Counted from the first letter of the stretch, positions 48,617 to 57,814 are shown. The stretch is 64,000 nucleotides of DNA from AC-32 sp963788215 (GCA_963788215.1 CAWBFX010000008.1:230274-294273), one strand, 5' to 3'. Made by a program: numbers and translations. Notes: generated by a model not told the origin, from the letters alone.

Positions 48617-50517
48617 TCAGGATCAACCGGCACCGCATCTGGCAGCTGTTCGCGGACGCGGGCCTCATCGCGCTCGCGTGGTGGCTCGCGTTCGAGCTCC
48701 GCTTCGACAAAGGCCCGCCCGTCTATTACGACACGCTCTTCCGGAGGGCGATCCTCGTCGTCGTCGGCATCAAGCTCGCTGTCTTCGTCGTCAGCGGCTT
48801 CTACGACCGCTGGTGGCGCTACGTCTCGACCCGCGACATGTGGCGCATCGTCTACGGCGTCGCGCTCGCGAGCATCCTCGCCTACGTCGCGGTCTACCTG
48901 ATCTCACCCGTGCCGACCGTGAAGTTGCCGCGCGGGATCGCGGCGCTCGACCTGCTGCTGACGCTGGCCCTGATCGCGGGGTCGCGCCTGCTCGCGCGCA
49001 CGCTCATGGAGCGGCCCACGCGCGCGCTGATCGCGCGGGGCAAGGAAGTGCTGGTCATCGGCGCCGGCGACGCAGGGCAGCTGGTGATCCGCGAGCTCCA
49101 GCGCAACCCGCAGCTCGGCTCCACGCCGATCGGACTGATCGACGACGACCGGCGCAAGAAGAACCTGCGCGTCCACGGCGTCCGCGTTCTCGGGACGACC
49201 TTCGACCTGCCGCACATCCTGCGCGACAACAAGCCGGACGAGGTGCTGATCGCGATCCCGTCCGCGGCCGGCGAGGTGCGCCAGCGGATCGTGAACGTGA
49301 CCCGCGAGGGCAACGTCCCGGTCAAGACCCTGCCTGGCCTCTACGAGCTGATCTCGGGCGAAAGCGAGCTGGCGACGCAGATCCGGCCGGTGCAGGTCGA
49401 GGACGTGCTCGGCCGCGAGCCGGTGGAGGTCGACCTCGAGGCGAGCGCGTCGTACGTCCGCGACCAGACCGTGCTCGTCACCGGGGCGGGCGGATCGATC
49501 GGCTCCGAGCTCTGCCGCCAGATCGCGCGGCTCCGCCCGCAGCGGCTCGTGCTCGTCGACCAGGGCGAGACGGCGCTGTTCGAGATCGAGCGCGAGCTCG
49601 TCGACGAGCGCGGCTTCGCCGCGGCGGTGCCGGTGCTCGGCGACTGCAAGAGCCGCACGAAGATGCGCCAGGTCTTCGAGCGCTACAAGCCGGCCGTCGT
49701 CTTCCACGCTGCCGCGTACAAGCACGTGCCGCTGATGGAGGCGAATCCGCTCGAGTCGGTGCGGAACAACGCGGTCGCGACACGCGTCGTGGCCGAGGCC
49801 GCGATCGAGTTCGGCGCGCGCCGCTTCGTCCTCGTCTCGACGGACAAGGCGGTCAACCCGAAGACGGTCATGGGCCAGTCGAAGGCGCTCTGCGAGTGGA
49901 TCGTCGAGGCCTACGGCGCGCGCGAGGACATCACCACCCGCTTCGTCGCGGTTCGGTTCGGCAACGTGCTCGGCTCGTCCGGGAGCGTGATCCCCATCTT
50001 CCGCCGCCAGATCGCGAAGGGCGGGCCGGTCACGGTCACGCACCCGGAGATGACGCGCTACTTCATGACGATTCCCGAGGCGGCTTCGCTGGTCATCCAG
50101 GCAGGCGCGATCGGCGGACGCGGCGACGTCTTCGTGCTCGACATGGGCGAGCCCGTTCGGATCATCGACCTCGCGATGCAGATGATCCGGCTCTCCGGCA
50201 AGGAGCCCGAGCGCGACATCGAGGTGCAGGTCGTCGGCGCGCGGCCGGGCGAGAAGCTGCACGAGGAGCTCTGGGGGCCGGGCGAGACCGCGGTCGCCAC
50301 CCCGCACCCCAAGATCATGCGCGTGAGCGGGCCGATCGTGGACACCGTGTGGCTGCAGGACGCGCTCGCCGAGCTCGAGCGGCTCGTGCGCGAGGGCGAC
50401 ACGCTCGAGGTCGTGACGCGGCTCTCCGGGATGATGCGAGCCCCGCGCCTGCTCGAGGCGCCGCCCGCGGTCTACGCGGACGAAGAAGACACGCTTTCGG
50501 GACAGAAACTGAGCTAG
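48613..50517 (+). CDS. CapD/PglF-type nucleoside-diphosphate-sugar 4,6-dehydratase, membrane-bound
   Basis: 634 residues from GTG in overlap with the aminotransferase gene. Four N-terminal membrane helices (~residues 8-135), then a CoA-binding-like Rossmann domain ('EVLVIGAGDAGQLVIRELQR'), then an extended SDR domain: 'VLVTGAGGSIGSELCRQIA' (NAD site), 'VFHAAAYKHVPLMEANPLES' and 'STDKAVNPKTVMGQSKAL' (MGxxK with the catalytic Lys). This is the PglF/WbpM/CapD type that converts UDP-GlcNAc to the 4-keto-6-deoxy sugar at the membrane. With the adjacent aminotransferase and a sugar transferase at 57 kb it would provide the first sugar of a surface glycan. Confidence 0.92.
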   Translation: MIRINRHRIWQLFADAGLIALAWWLAFELRFDKGPPVYYDTLFRRAILVVVGIKLAVFVVSGFYDRWWRYVSTRDMWRIVYGVALASILAYVAVYLISPVPTVKLPRGIAALDLLLTLALIAGSRLLARTLMERPTRALIARGKEVLVIGAGDAGQLVIRELQRNPQLGSTPIGLIDDDRRKKNLRVHGVRVLGTTFDLPHILRDNKPDEVLIAIPSAAGEVRQRIVNVTREGNVPVKTLPGLYELISGESELATQIRPVQVEDVLGREPVEVDLEASASYVRDQTVLVTGAGGSIGSELCRQIARLRPQRLVLVDQGETALFEIERELVDERGFAAAVPVLGDCKSRTKMRQVFERYKPAVVFHAAAYKHVPLMEANPLESVRNNAVATRVVAEAAIEFGARRFVLVSTDKAVNPKTVMGQSKALCEWIVEAYGAREDITTRFVAVRFGNVLGSSGSVIPIFRRQIAKGGPVTVTHPEMTRYFMTIPEAASLVIQAGAIGGRGDVFVLDMGEPVRIIDLAMQMIRLSGKEPERDIEVQVVGARPGEKLHEELWGPGETAVATPHPKIMRVSGPIVDTVWLQDALAELERLVREGDTLEVVTRLSGMMRAPRLLEAPPAVYADEEDTLSGQKLS

Positions 50518-50548
50518 GCCCGTCTGACCACCGGGCTAGGGTGGCTCG

Positions 50549-52405
50549 GTGGACGTTCTCGAGGGTTTGAACGCGGAGCAGCGGCGCGCGGCCGAGGCCG
50601 TGCGCGGGCCGGTCTGCATTCTCGCCGGCGCCGGCTCGGGGAAGACGACGACGATCACCCGGCGGATCGCCTGGCAGGTCGCCTCGGGAGCCTTCCGCGC
50701 GGACGAGATCCTGGCCGTCACGTTCACCGACAAGGCCGCGGCGGAGATGCGCGCGCGGCTGGCCCGGCTCGGCGTGGACGGCGTCGAGGCGCGCACGTTC
50801 CATTCGGCGGCCCTGTCGCAGCTCGTGCGGGCGCGCGGCGAGGCGCCGGGGAAGATCCTCTCGACGAAGGCGCTTTTGCTGCGCCAGATCGGGAACACGC
50901 TGCCGCCGCCGTACAAGTTCCGGCCGGCCGCCGATCTCGCTACGGAGGTCGAGTGGGCGAAGAACCGGCGCCTGACGCCCGAGTCGTATCGCGGTGGCCT
51001 CGACGGGCACGAGCCGCCGATCCCGGCCGACCTGATGGCCGGCGTCTTCAGCCAGTACGAGCGGCGCAAGTCCGGAGCCGGGCTGATCGACTTCGAGGAC
51101 CTGCTCGAAAGCTGCGTGCGCATGTACGAGGAGGACGAGTGGGCCGTCGCGGCGCTGCGCGAGCGGTTTCGCGCGTTCACGGTCGACGAGTACCAGGACG
51201 TGAACCTGCTGCAGCAGTCGCTCTTGCAGCTCTGGCTGGGGTCCGGCGAGGAGCTGTGCGCGGTCGGCGACGACTACCAGTCGATCTACGGGTTCACCGG
51301 CGCGTCGCCGGACTGGCTGCTCGGGCTCGAGCGGCGGTTCCCGAGCGCGACGGTCGTCCGGCTGGAGGAGAATTACCGCTCCTCGCCGCAGGTGCTCGCA
51401 CTCGCGAACCGGCTCGTGCCGCAGCTCGGCGGCGCGGAAAAGACGCTTCGTGCGACTCGCGCGGAAGGGCCGGAGCCGGCGCTGCGCGGCTTCGATTCGC
51501 CTGCGGAGGAAGGGCAGTTCGTGCTCTCCCGCGTGCGCGAGCTCGCGGCCGAGGGCGTGCCGTACGAGGAGATGGCGGTGCTCATCCGCCTGAACTCCCG
51601 CTCGGCGGACTTCGAGGAGCTCTTCGGCGACGCGGAGATCCCGTTCCAGGGAGCGGCGCTTCTTTCACGCGATGCGGCGCGGCAGGTCCTCAAGGGCTTG
51701 CGGAACGCGGGCTTCGGCTCGCTGGCCGACGAGGTGCGACGCGTGGCCCGCGAGCAGGGTCTCGCGGAGCCGATTCCGGACGGTCTGGGAGAGCGCGAGC
51801 TCGTCCGCCAGGCCGACCTGCGTCGGCTCTGCCGGCTCGCGGAGGAGTTCGACGACGGTACGAAGACGGTCGCCGATTGGGTCAAGTGGCTCAAGGCCCG
51901 CTTCGGTCACGGCTCGCAGGGAGGCGTTCATCTGCTCACGCTCCATCGTGCGAAGGGCCTCGAGTTCGAAGCGGTCTTCATTCCGCGCGTAGAAGAGAAG
52001 GAGCTGCCGTGCAAGCAGGCGCTCCGCGTCCCCGGCCAGATCGACGAGGAACGGCGTCTGTTGTACGTGGGCATGACGCGCGCGAAGCGTCACCTGGCGC
52101 TCACGTGGTCGGGCAAGCTGAGCCGCTTCCTGCTCGAGCTCGGCGTCGAGGCCGCAGCGCCGCGGCCGGCCCGCCGAGCCGAGGAGCCCGACGACCCGAC
52201 CTATGTCGCGCTCAAGGAGTGGCGCCTGAAGCGTTCGAGGCGAGACGAGGTCCCCGCGTACGTCGTCTTCCACAACTCGACGCTCGCCGAGATCGCGGCC
52301 CGGCGGCCAAGCACGATCAACGAGCTGGCCACGGTCCCAGGGGTCGGCCCGGCCAAGCTGGAGCGCTACGGCCCCGAACTGCTCGAAGCGCTCGCGGCCG
52401 CGTAG
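50549..52405 (+). CDS. UvrD/PcrA-family DNA helicase with C-terminal HRDC domain (UvrD2-like)
   Basis: 618 residues from GTG. Q-motif/Walker A 'LNAEQRRAAEAVRGPVCILAGAGSGKTTTI' in blocks, motif II 'FTVDEYQDVNLLQQ', motif III-IV 'GDDYQSIYGFTGASPDWL', 'RLEENYRSSPQVLALANRL', and 'HRAKGLEFEAVFIPRVEE' with 'LLYVGMTRAKRHLAL' complete an SF1A 3'-5' helicase. The last ~65 residues ('FHNSTLAEIAARRPSTINEL', 'VPGVGPAKLERYGPELLEAL') are an HRDC domain, as in actinobacterial UvrD2. It unwinds DNA in repair. Its gene ends at a 147-base convergent spacer that contains one copy of the AT-rich palindrome. It is unrelated in function to the flanking glycan genes. Confidence 0.93.
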   Translation: MDVLEGLNAEQRRAAEAVRGPVCILAGAGSGKTTTITRRIAWQVASGAFRADEILAVTFTDKAAAEMRARLARLGVDGVEARTFHSAALSQLVRARGEAPGKILSTKALLLRQIGNTLPPPYKFRPAADLATEVEWAKNRRLTPESYRGGLDGHEPPIPADLMAGVFSQYERRKSGAGLIDFEDLLESCVRMYEEDEWAVAALRERFRAFTVDEYQDVNLLQQSLLQLWLGSGEELCAVGDDYQSIYGFTGASPDWLLGLERRFPSATVVRLEENYRSSPQVLALANRLVPQLGGAEKTLRATRAEGPEPALRGFDSPAEEGQFVLSRVRELAAEGVPYEEMAVLIRLNSRSADFEELFGDAEIPFQGAALLSRDAARQVLKGLRNAGFGSLADEVRRVAREQGLAEPIPDGLGERELVRQADLRRLCRLAEEFDDGTKTVADWVKWLKARFGHGSQGGVHLLTLHRAKGLEFEAVFIPRVEEKELPCKQALRVPGQIDEERRLLYVGMTRAKRHLALTWSGKLSRFLLELGVEAAAPRPARRAEEPDDPTYVALKEWRLKRSRRDEVPAYVVFHNSTLAEIAARRPSTINELATVPGVGPAKLERYGPELLEALAAA

Positions 52406-52470
52406 GGTCGGCGCGCTCGCCGGCCGGGTCGCCGTCCGCGCCAGGGCTCAAGGGCGAGCGTCGAGACCAT

Positions 52471-52491
52471 CAAGTAACACTGTGTTACAAG
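52471..52491. repeat. AT-rich palindrome, copy 2, in convergent spacer (family 2)
   Basis: Core GTAACACTGTGTTAC (52474-52488) is a perfect 15-base palindrome; the outermost bases are not paired in this copy. It lies in the 147-base spacer (52406-52552) between the helicase gene and the oppositely oriented glycosyltransferase gene, where nothing else is recognisable. Confidence 0.75.
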
Positions 52492-52552
52492 GCTGGGTTT
52501 CGGGCTCTCGAACCGCGGGTCAGCCGGGTCAGAAGATCGAGAACTCGCGGTG

Positions 52553-53563
52553 CTAGGAAGCGACGCCCTCGAGCAGTAGCCGAAGCATCTCCGCGGGGTC
52601 GCGCCTGACGCGCTCACCCTCGCCGGCGCGCTTGTGCAGGTCGAGCGCCCGCGCGTCGCTGAGGGGGATCAGGCGGCCCTCGCGGATGAGCATCTCATCG
52701 ACGCCGCCGAGGCGGCCGCCGTACGTCGTGTAGACCGGGACGCCCAGCGCCACGGCTTCGCGGTTCATCGTGCCGCCGGCCGAGACGACCACGTCGGCGA
52801 GGGCGATCAGGCTCTGGCCGTCGACGGCGCGGTCGGGGACGAGCACCGACGGCAGCGCGAGCCCCCGCACGAAGTCGCGCTGCTCGGCCGTGCGCGGCAG
52901 CACGATCGCGTGCACCGACTCGTCGTGGCCGAGGCGCTCGAGCACCTGCGGAAAGAGCGGGTTCGAGCGGCGGTGGTAGAGGGAGACGTCGGGCGGCGTA
53001 CGCACGACGACGAGCGTCCGCGCCGGTTCGACCTCGAACTGCGCCAGCGCCGCCGGGTCGGGCTCGAAGTCAGCGAGGTAGTACTCCTCCTTCAGCCCCG
53101 GGTAGCGCCGCAGCTTCTCCGGCCCGACGCCGTAGCGCTGAAGCCTCTGGGGCGGGATCGCCTCCGGGACGACAACACGCGTGGCCGCGCGGCAGCCGAG
53201 CTGATGCTGCAGGTAGGCGAACTCGTAGTCGAAGGTCGTCGCGCTCGGGATCCCGAGCCGTCGCGCCGTCATCGTGAGCTCGTGCGAGCCGTGCGCGAGT
53301 GCGACGTCGAAGTGCCGACCGCGCGCCCAGCGGCGCAACGCGCGCAGGCGAGAGGTAAGCGAGCGCGCCTTGCCGAGGCGGGACCGACCGCCGTGATGCC
53401 CGAGCACATCCGCTTCGACGCCGTGCAGCTCGAGCAGCTGGACCGTCTGCGCGTAGTCGCGCGCGGTGATCTCGACCTCGTCTCCACGTTCCCGCAGCAG
53501 CCTGATGAGCGGCCGGAACACCAGCACGTGGGCCGGCGCGGTGATGTCGATCCAGACCCTCAC
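52553..53563 (-). CDS. DUF354-family glycosyltransferase-like protein
   Basis: 336 residues from GTG overlapping the end of the ASCH-domain gene. 'RVWIDITAPAHVLVFRPLI' at the N-terminus, 'GHHGGRSRLGKARSLTSRLR', 'FDVALAHGSHELTMTARRLG' and 'ALADVVVSAGGTMNREAVALGVPVYT' are blocks of the DUF354 family, related to the GT-B fold of MurG/UDP-GlcNAc epimerases ('SAGGTMNREA..LGVP' is the nucleotide-sugar pocket). The family occurs in archaeal and bacterial surface-glycan clusters. It is adjacent to ASCH and AsnB genes in the same direction, all probably one transcript. Donor and acceptor unknown. Confidence 0.83.
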   Translation of the reverse strand: MRVWIDITAPAHVLVFRPLIRLLRERGDEVEITARDYAQTVQLLELHGVEADVLGHHGGRSRLGKARSLTSRLRALRRWARGRHFDVALAHGSHELTMTARRLGIPSATTFDYEFAYLQHQLGCRAATRVVVPEAIPPQRLQRYGVGPEKLRRYPGLKEEYYLADFEPDPAALAQFEVEPARTLVVVRTPPDVSLYHRRSNPLFPQVLERLGHDESVHAIVLPRTAEQRDFVRGLALPSVLVPDRAVDGQSLIALADVVVSAGGTMNREAVALGVPVYTTYGGRLGGVDEMLIREGRLIPLSDARALDLHKRAGEGERVRRDPAEMLRLLLEGVAS

Positions 53564-53922
53564 AGGCGCTCGACGAGCCGGAAGCGGACGGCCACGATCA
53601 GCGTGTCGGGCGTGATCGGCCGCTCGAAGAAGCGCTCGTGCGCCTCGCGCCAGTCGTCGACCGATTCGAAGTCCTCGCCCTCGTCACGCGCGAACTCGAG
53701 GTCGATCTCGCGCGCGGGGACGATCCGCTTCTCGGTCAGCTCGACGATCCCAACCGGTTCGTCGTCGAAACCCAGCAGGGTCAGCCGGTCGCCCGGCCCG
53801 TTCGGGCCAACCTCTTCCTCGGCCAGACCGGCGGTCGCCGTCTTGTCGCCGCGCAGGACGGCCTCAACGAGCTCCCGTCTCAGCCTGGTCCGCGGCCACC
53901 CCAGCTCGAGAGCTTCGCTCAA
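53560..53922 (-). CDS. ASCH-domain protein
   Basis: 120 residues from a TTG in a TTGA overlap with the asnB stop; the longer open frame upstream runs through asnB and is not credible. 'GWPRTRLRRELVEAVLRGDKTATAGL', split in two blocks, is the ASCH start (G-x-K-x-x-T/S, here 'GDKTATAG'), and 'DEPVGIVELTEKRIVPAREI' plus 'FARDEGEDFESVDDWREAHERFF' complete the PUA-like fold. ASCH proteins bind RNA or hydrolyse N4-acetylcytidine (YqfB-type); whether this one is catalytic is unknown. It sits between asnB and the DUF354 gene with overlaps on both sides, so its translation probably depends on asnB. Confidence 0.82.
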   Translation of the reverse strand: MSEALELGWPRTRLRRELVEAVLRGDKTATAGLAEEEVGPNGPGDRLTLLGFDDEPVGIVELTEKRIVPAREIDLEFARDEGEDFESVDDWREAHERFFERPITPDTLIVAVRFRLVERL

Positions 53923-55802
53923 CGCGCGAGTGCCTCCAGCCGCTCGCTCCGCAACGCCGCGGGCTCGCGTTCGACGTGGCGCTCGTGCCAGAGCGTGAAC
54001 GCGAGCAGCCCCCAGAGCTGCCGCGACAGGTCCTCCTCGCCGGCCACGTGGCGGTCGATCAGCGACCTCACAACCTCTGGCCGGAAGAAGCCCTGCCGGT
54101 GGAGCGTCTCGGCGCAGAGCGTGTCTCTCGCGAACGGCTCGAGCTCGCCGCGAAGCCACGCCGCAGCCGGGATCGAGAAGCCTCGCTTCTTGCCGCGGAT
54201 GATCTGGTCCGGAACGAGCGGAGCGACCGCCTTGCGCAGAAGCACCTTCTTGCGCCACCCGCGCACCCGCTGCGAGGCGGGCAGCGTGAAGGCGAAGTTC
54301 GTCACGACCGGGTCGAGGAACGGCACGCGAGCTTCCAGCGAGTGCGCCATCGACGCGCGGTCGGTCTTCACGAGCAGGTCGTCGACGAGGTAGACGCCGA
54401 AGTCGACGTCCTGCAGCCGCCCGAGCAGTTCCGCGCCCTCCGTCTCCGCGAAGCGGGCGCGCAGGAGATCGACCGGGTCGAACTCGCTCCGCCGCTCAGT
54501 CAGGCGGGCGCGCATCTCCGGCGAAAAGATCTCCTTCCAGCCGTGGTGCCGCTCGAGCGGCGGCAGGTGCGCCGCGCGGACGAAGCGCTTGGCCTTGTAG
54601 TCGAAGCTCGCGCGGGCGGTGGAGGTCGGAAGCCGCTCGACGAGCGGCCGCGCGACCCGCGCGAGTCCGGCCGTTCTCTGGGCCAGGAGGTCGGCGACGT
54701 ACGTGTAGTAGCCGCCGAAGAGCTCGTCGCCGCCCTCTCCGGAGAGCGCGACCTTCACGTCCGACGCCGCGAGCTGCGAGACGAGGTACGTCGGCAGCGC
54801 GGAGGAGTCGGCGAACGGCTCGTCGAACGCGTCCGCGAGCGCGGGGAGGAGCAGGGCGGCGTCCGGACTGAGGACGAGCTCGCGGTGCTGGGTCCCGTAG
54901 CGCTCGGCGACCAGGCGCGCATCCGAGAGCTCGTCGAAGGAGCGCTCCTCGAACCCGATCGAGAACGTCCGCACGGGCTCGGCCGACTCCTCCGCAGCCA
55001 GCGCCGTCAGCGCCGAGGAGTCGATCCCGCCTGAGAGGAGGACGCCGACGGGGACGTCGGAGACGAGGTGCGCACGGACCGAGTCGCGGAGCCGCGCCCG
55101 CAGCTCCTCGATCAGCTCGGCCTCGTCGTCGTGGCGGAGCTCGAGCGCGGGGCCGGGCCTCGCGAAGCGCTCGGTCCGCGTCTTGCCGTCCTCCCAGACG
55201 AGCAGGTGGCCGGCCGGCAGCTTGCGCGTGTCCCGGAAGATCGTCAGCGGCGCCGGAATCGAGTTGAAGGCGAGGAACGCCTCGAGCGCGTCGAGGTCGA
55301 TCTCCCCTCGCGGGAGAGCGCGCAGCTCCGAGGCGAACTCCAGGCCGCCGCCGGCGGCGCGGTAGTAGAGCGGCTTGATCCCGTAGCGGTCTCTGGCGAG
55401 CACGAGCCGCCGCTCGCGGGAGTCCCAGAGCGCGACCGTGAACATGCCGCGCAGCCGTCGCGCGAAGTCGAGCCCATGCTGCTCGTAGAGGTGGACGAGC
55501 ACCTCGGTGTCACCGTGGGTGCGGAAGCGGTGGCCCGCGCGCTCGAGCTCGGCGCGCAGCTCCCGGTAGTTGTAGAGCTCGCCGTTCTGGACGACGTGGA
55601 TCGTCCCGTCCTCGTTGGCGATCGGCTGGTCGCCGGTCTCGAGGTCGATGATCGCGAGGCGGCGGGCGGCGAGGCCGACCGGACCGTCGACGAGCGCGCC
55701 TTCGCTGTCAGGCCCGCGGTGGACGAGCGTCGCGCTCATCCGCGCCAGCCGCTCGGGGTCGGCGGGCCCGCTCGCTGAGGCGATCCCGCAGATCCCGCAC
55801 AC
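53919..55802 (-). CDS. asnB: Glutamine-hydrolysing asparagine synthetase
   Basis: 627 residues. The N-terminal glutaminase begins with the nucleophile Cys ('MCGICGIAS'), followed by 'HRGPDSEGAL' and 'QNGELYNYRELRAEL' (glutamine site) and 'GDTEVLVHLYEQHG'. The synthetase half contains the PP-loop 'VGVLLSGGIDSSALTALA' and 'ALSGEGGDELFGGYYTYVADL'. The ~630-residue size and the setting among glycan genes match the AsnB versions in exopolysaccharide or spore-coat clusters, which may amidate sugars or peptides rather than make free asparagine. Divergent from the aldo/keto reductase gene with a 32-base spacer. Its end overlaps the ASCH gene. Confidence 0.92.
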   Translation of the reverse strand: MCGICGIASASGPADPERLARMSATLVHRGPDSEGALVDGPVGLAARRLAIIDLETGDQPIANEDGTIHVVQNGELYNYRELRAELERAGHRFRTHGDTEVLVHLYEQHGLDFARRLRGMFTVALWDSRERRLVLARDRYGIKPLYYRAAGGGLEFASELRALPRGEIDLDALEAFLAFNSIPAPLTIFRDTRKLPAGHLLVWEDGKTRTERFARPGPALELRHDDEAELIEELRARLRDSVRAHLVSDVPVGVLLSGGIDSSALTALAAEESAEPVRTFSIGFEERSFDELSDARLVAERYGTQHRELVLSPDAALLLPALADAFDEPFADSSALPTYLVSQLAASDVKVALSGEGGDELFGGYYTYVADLLAQRTAGLARVARPLVERLPTSTARASFDYKAKRFVRAAHLPPLERHHGWKEIFSPEMRARLTERRSEFDPVDLLRARFAETEGAELLGRLQDVDFGVYLVDDLLVKTDRASMAHSLEARVPFLDPVVTNFAFTLPASQRVRGWRKKVLLRKAVAPLVPDQIIRGKKRGFSIPAAAWLRGELEPFARDTLCAETLHRQGFFRPEVVRSLIDRHVAGEEDLSRQLWGLLAFTLWHERHVEREPAALRSERLEALAR

Positions 55803-55834
55803 GGCAGGTGACTCTAACGGGGCAGAATGCCGTG

Positions 55835-56743
55835 GTGCGTACGCACGAGCTCGGGTCGAGCGGCCTGGAGGTCTCGCGCGTCGGCCTCGGGTGCAACAAC
55901 TTCGGCCGCCGCCTCGACCTCGAGGGGACGCGCGCCGTCGTCGAAGCGGCCCTCGCCGAGGGAATCACGTTCGTCGACACCGCCGACATCTACGGCGGCG
56001 GCAAGAGCGAGCAGTTCCTCGGCGAGATCCTCGAAGGCCGGCGCGACGAGGTCGTGCTGGCGACCAAGTTCGGGATGGGCGAGGGAGCGCGCGGCACGCG
56101 CGCGTATCTCCGCCGCTCGCTGGCGGGCTCGCTCGAGCGGCTGCGCACCGACCGGATCGACCTCTTCTACTACCACCGGCCCGATGTCGAAACGCCCATC
56201 GGCGAGACGATCGAGGCCATGCACGAGCTGGTCGAGGAGGGGACGGTGCGCGCGATCGGCGTCTCGAACTTCTCGGTCGAGCAGCTGGACGAGGCGGTCG
56301 AGGCCGGGCCAATCGCGGCGCTGCAGAACCGCTACAGCCTGCTCGAGCGCGATGCCGAGGACGACGTGCTGCCGCGCTGCGCCGAGCTCGGCGTCTCGTT
56401 CATCCCGTACTTCCCGCTGGCGAGCGGGCTCTTGACCGGCAAGTACCGTCGCGGCGAGCCGGCGCCGGCCGGGACCCGGCTCGAGGGATCCGACGCGCTG
56501 ACGGACGAGGCGTTCGACGTCGTGGAGGCGCTGGAGGACTTCGCCCAGGCTCGCGGGCACACGCTGCTCGAGCTCGCGATCGCCGGGCTCGCGTCCCGGC
56601 CGGCGGTTGCCTCCGTAATCGCGGGGGCGACCAGGCCCGAGCAGGTGCCGGCGAACGCCGCGGCCGCGGAGTGGGAGCTGAGCGCGGACGAGCTCGCCGA
56701 GCTCAGGTCGATCGGCCGAGACCGCGAAGCGACTGGCCGATGA
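55835..56743 (+). CDS. Aldo/keto reductase
   Basis: 302 residues from the GTG at 55835 (VRTHELGSSGLEVSRVG); an in-frame GTG at 55808 would leave only five bases to asnB's start and is less likely. Catalytic tetrad regions: 'TFVDTADIYGGGKSEQFLG' (Asp and Tyr), 'VVLATKFGMGEGAR' (Lys) and 'RIDLFYYHRPDVETPIGE' (His). 'GVSNFSVEQLDEA' and the C-terminal 'PAVASVIAGATRPEQVPANA' are the NADPH-binding loops. It would reduce an aldehyde or keto sugar with NADPH; the substrate is unknown. The last 41 bases overlap the convergent sugar-transferase gene. Confidence 0.9.
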   Translation: MRTHELGSSGLEVSRVGLGCNNFGRRLDLEGTRAVVEAALAEGITFVDTADIYGGGKSEQFLGEILEGRRDEVVLATKFGMGEGARGTRAYLRRSLAGSLERLRTDRIDLFYYHRPDVETPIGETIEAMHELVEEGTVRAIGVSNFSVEQLDEAVEAGPIAALQNRYSLLERDAEDDVLPRCAELGVSFIPYFPLASGLLTGKYRRGEPAPAGTRLEGSDALTDEAFDVVEALEDFAQARGHTLLELAIAGLASRPAVASVIAGATRPEQVPANAAAAEWELSADELAELRSIGRDREATGR

Positions 56744-57392
56744 CGCGGATCGCAGTCGTCACGAGGGTGCGCAGATAGAGCGGCACCGAGCGGTCGGCAA
56801 TCCACTCGAGGTCGTGCGCGAGCTTCTCGGCCATCGAGCTCTCGTAGCCACCGCGGACCTGGGCGAAGCCGGTCAGGCCGGGGCGGACGACGAGGCGCTG
56901 CCAGTACGCGGGTAGCTCGCCAGCGAGCTGCTCGAAGAAGCGCGGCCGGATCGGGCGCGGCCCGACGAAGCTCATGTCGCCGCGAAGGATGTTCCACAGC
57001 TGCGGGAGCTCGTCGAGCTGCGTCGCGCGGAGGCGGCGGCCGAGGCGGGTCGTCTCGGCGCGGGTTCGCTCGACGAGATCGGCGCCCAGGTAGGGGCCGA
57101 GCCGGTCCTCAGCGCCGCGGCGAAGCGTGCGGAACTTGAGCATCCCGAAGATCCGGCCGCCGCGGCCCACCCGCTCGCCCTTGTAGAAGAGCGGCAGGCC
57201 GCTCGTGAGCAGCAAGGCGGCCGCGATCAGGACGAGCAGCGGCAGCGCCACGAGCAGGAAGAAGGCGGCGAGGACGATGTCGAGAGCGCGCAGCTCGACG
57301 TCGACGCGGCGCTTCGGCGACCCGTGCACCCGCTGCGAGAAGCGCTGGATGAACGAATCGCTCGGCCGCGTGCCGGGCTGAGGCGTGGCCAC
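56703..57392 (-). CDS. Undecaprenyl-phosphate sugar phosphotransferase (initiating glycosyltransferase)
   Basis: 229 residues, the short 'PglC-like' form with one hydrophobic N-terminal helix ('IVLAAFFLLVALPLLVLIAAAL'). 'LPLFYKGERVGRGGRIFGMLKFRTL' in blocks, 'LGRRLRATQLDELPQLWNIL' (DELPQ), 'MSFVGPRPIRP' (GPRP) and 'RPGLTGFAQV' are the polyprenyl-phosphate phosphoglycosyltransferase signatures; the Asp-Glu pair in DELPQ forms the catalytic dyad. It transfers a sugar-1-phosphate to undecaprenyl phosphate, starting a surface glycan, using the product of the dehydratase/aminotransferase pair 7-9 kb away. Its start is separated from the SnoaL-like gene by 44 bases. Confidence 0.92.
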   Translation of the reverse strand: MATPQPGTRPSDSFIQRFSQRVHGSPKRRVDVELRALDIVLAAFFLLVALPLLVLIAAALLLTSGLPLFYKGERVGRGGRIFGMLKFRTLRRGAEDRLGPYLGADLVERTRAETTRLGRRLRATQLDELPQLWNILRGDMSFVGPRPIRPRFFEQLAGELPAYWQRLVVRPGLTGFAQVRGGYESSMAEKLAHDLEWIADRSVPLYLRTLVTTAIRVIGQSLRGLGRST

Positions 57393-57436
57393 CCCGTGAT
57401 GCTAGAGCGTGACGTGAGAGGGTTCACGGTGGCGAG

Positions 57437-57796
57437 ATGAATTCGGACGATCACAGTCAGGCCGAGGCCGCGATCAGGGCGTTCTTCGACGCGATGAACG
57501 CCCAGGACGCGGATGCCGCCGTCGCGCTCACCCGGGAGGACGTCGTGATCGCGTTCGGCCCGAACGAGGCCCAGGGGCATGAGGCGCTCCGTGAGCTCGC
57601 CACGCAGGTCGACGAGCAGCTGAGCGCGGAGATCACGCCGGTCGGCTTCGAGCAGGAGAGCCCCTCCTCCGTGCGCGTGAGCGCGCGGCGGATCGACCGC
57701 TGGCGAAGCACAGGGGAGACGGCGACCGAGCGCGACGTCCAGGCCCGCTTCTCGCTGGATGCCGACGGCACGATCACGCGCGTCGAATTCGCATAG
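57437..57796 (+). CDS. SnoaL/NTF2-like small protein
   Basis: 119 residues, the usual size for the NTF2-like cone fold. 'QAEAAIRAFFDAMNAQDADAAVALTREDVVIAF' in blocks gives the N-terminal helices and first strand, 'GHEALRELATQVDEQLSAEI' the following helix, and 'GETATERDVQARFSLDADGT' and 'ITRVEFA' the last strands. SnoaL-like proteins include isomerases, cyclases and binding proteins; no catalytic residues are evident. The start ATG (57437) is within 20 bases of a GGTGGCGAG region that could serve as ribosome-binding site. It lies upstream of the LysR gene in the same direction. Confidence 0.75.
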   Translation: MNSDDHSQAEAAIRAFFDAMNAQDADAAVALTREDVVIAFGPNEAQGHEALRELATQVDEQLSAEITPVGFEQESPSSVRVSARRIDRWRSTGETATERDVQARFSLDADGTITRVEFA

Positions 57797-57814
57797 CCGC
57801 AGGCCGTCTCGTCT

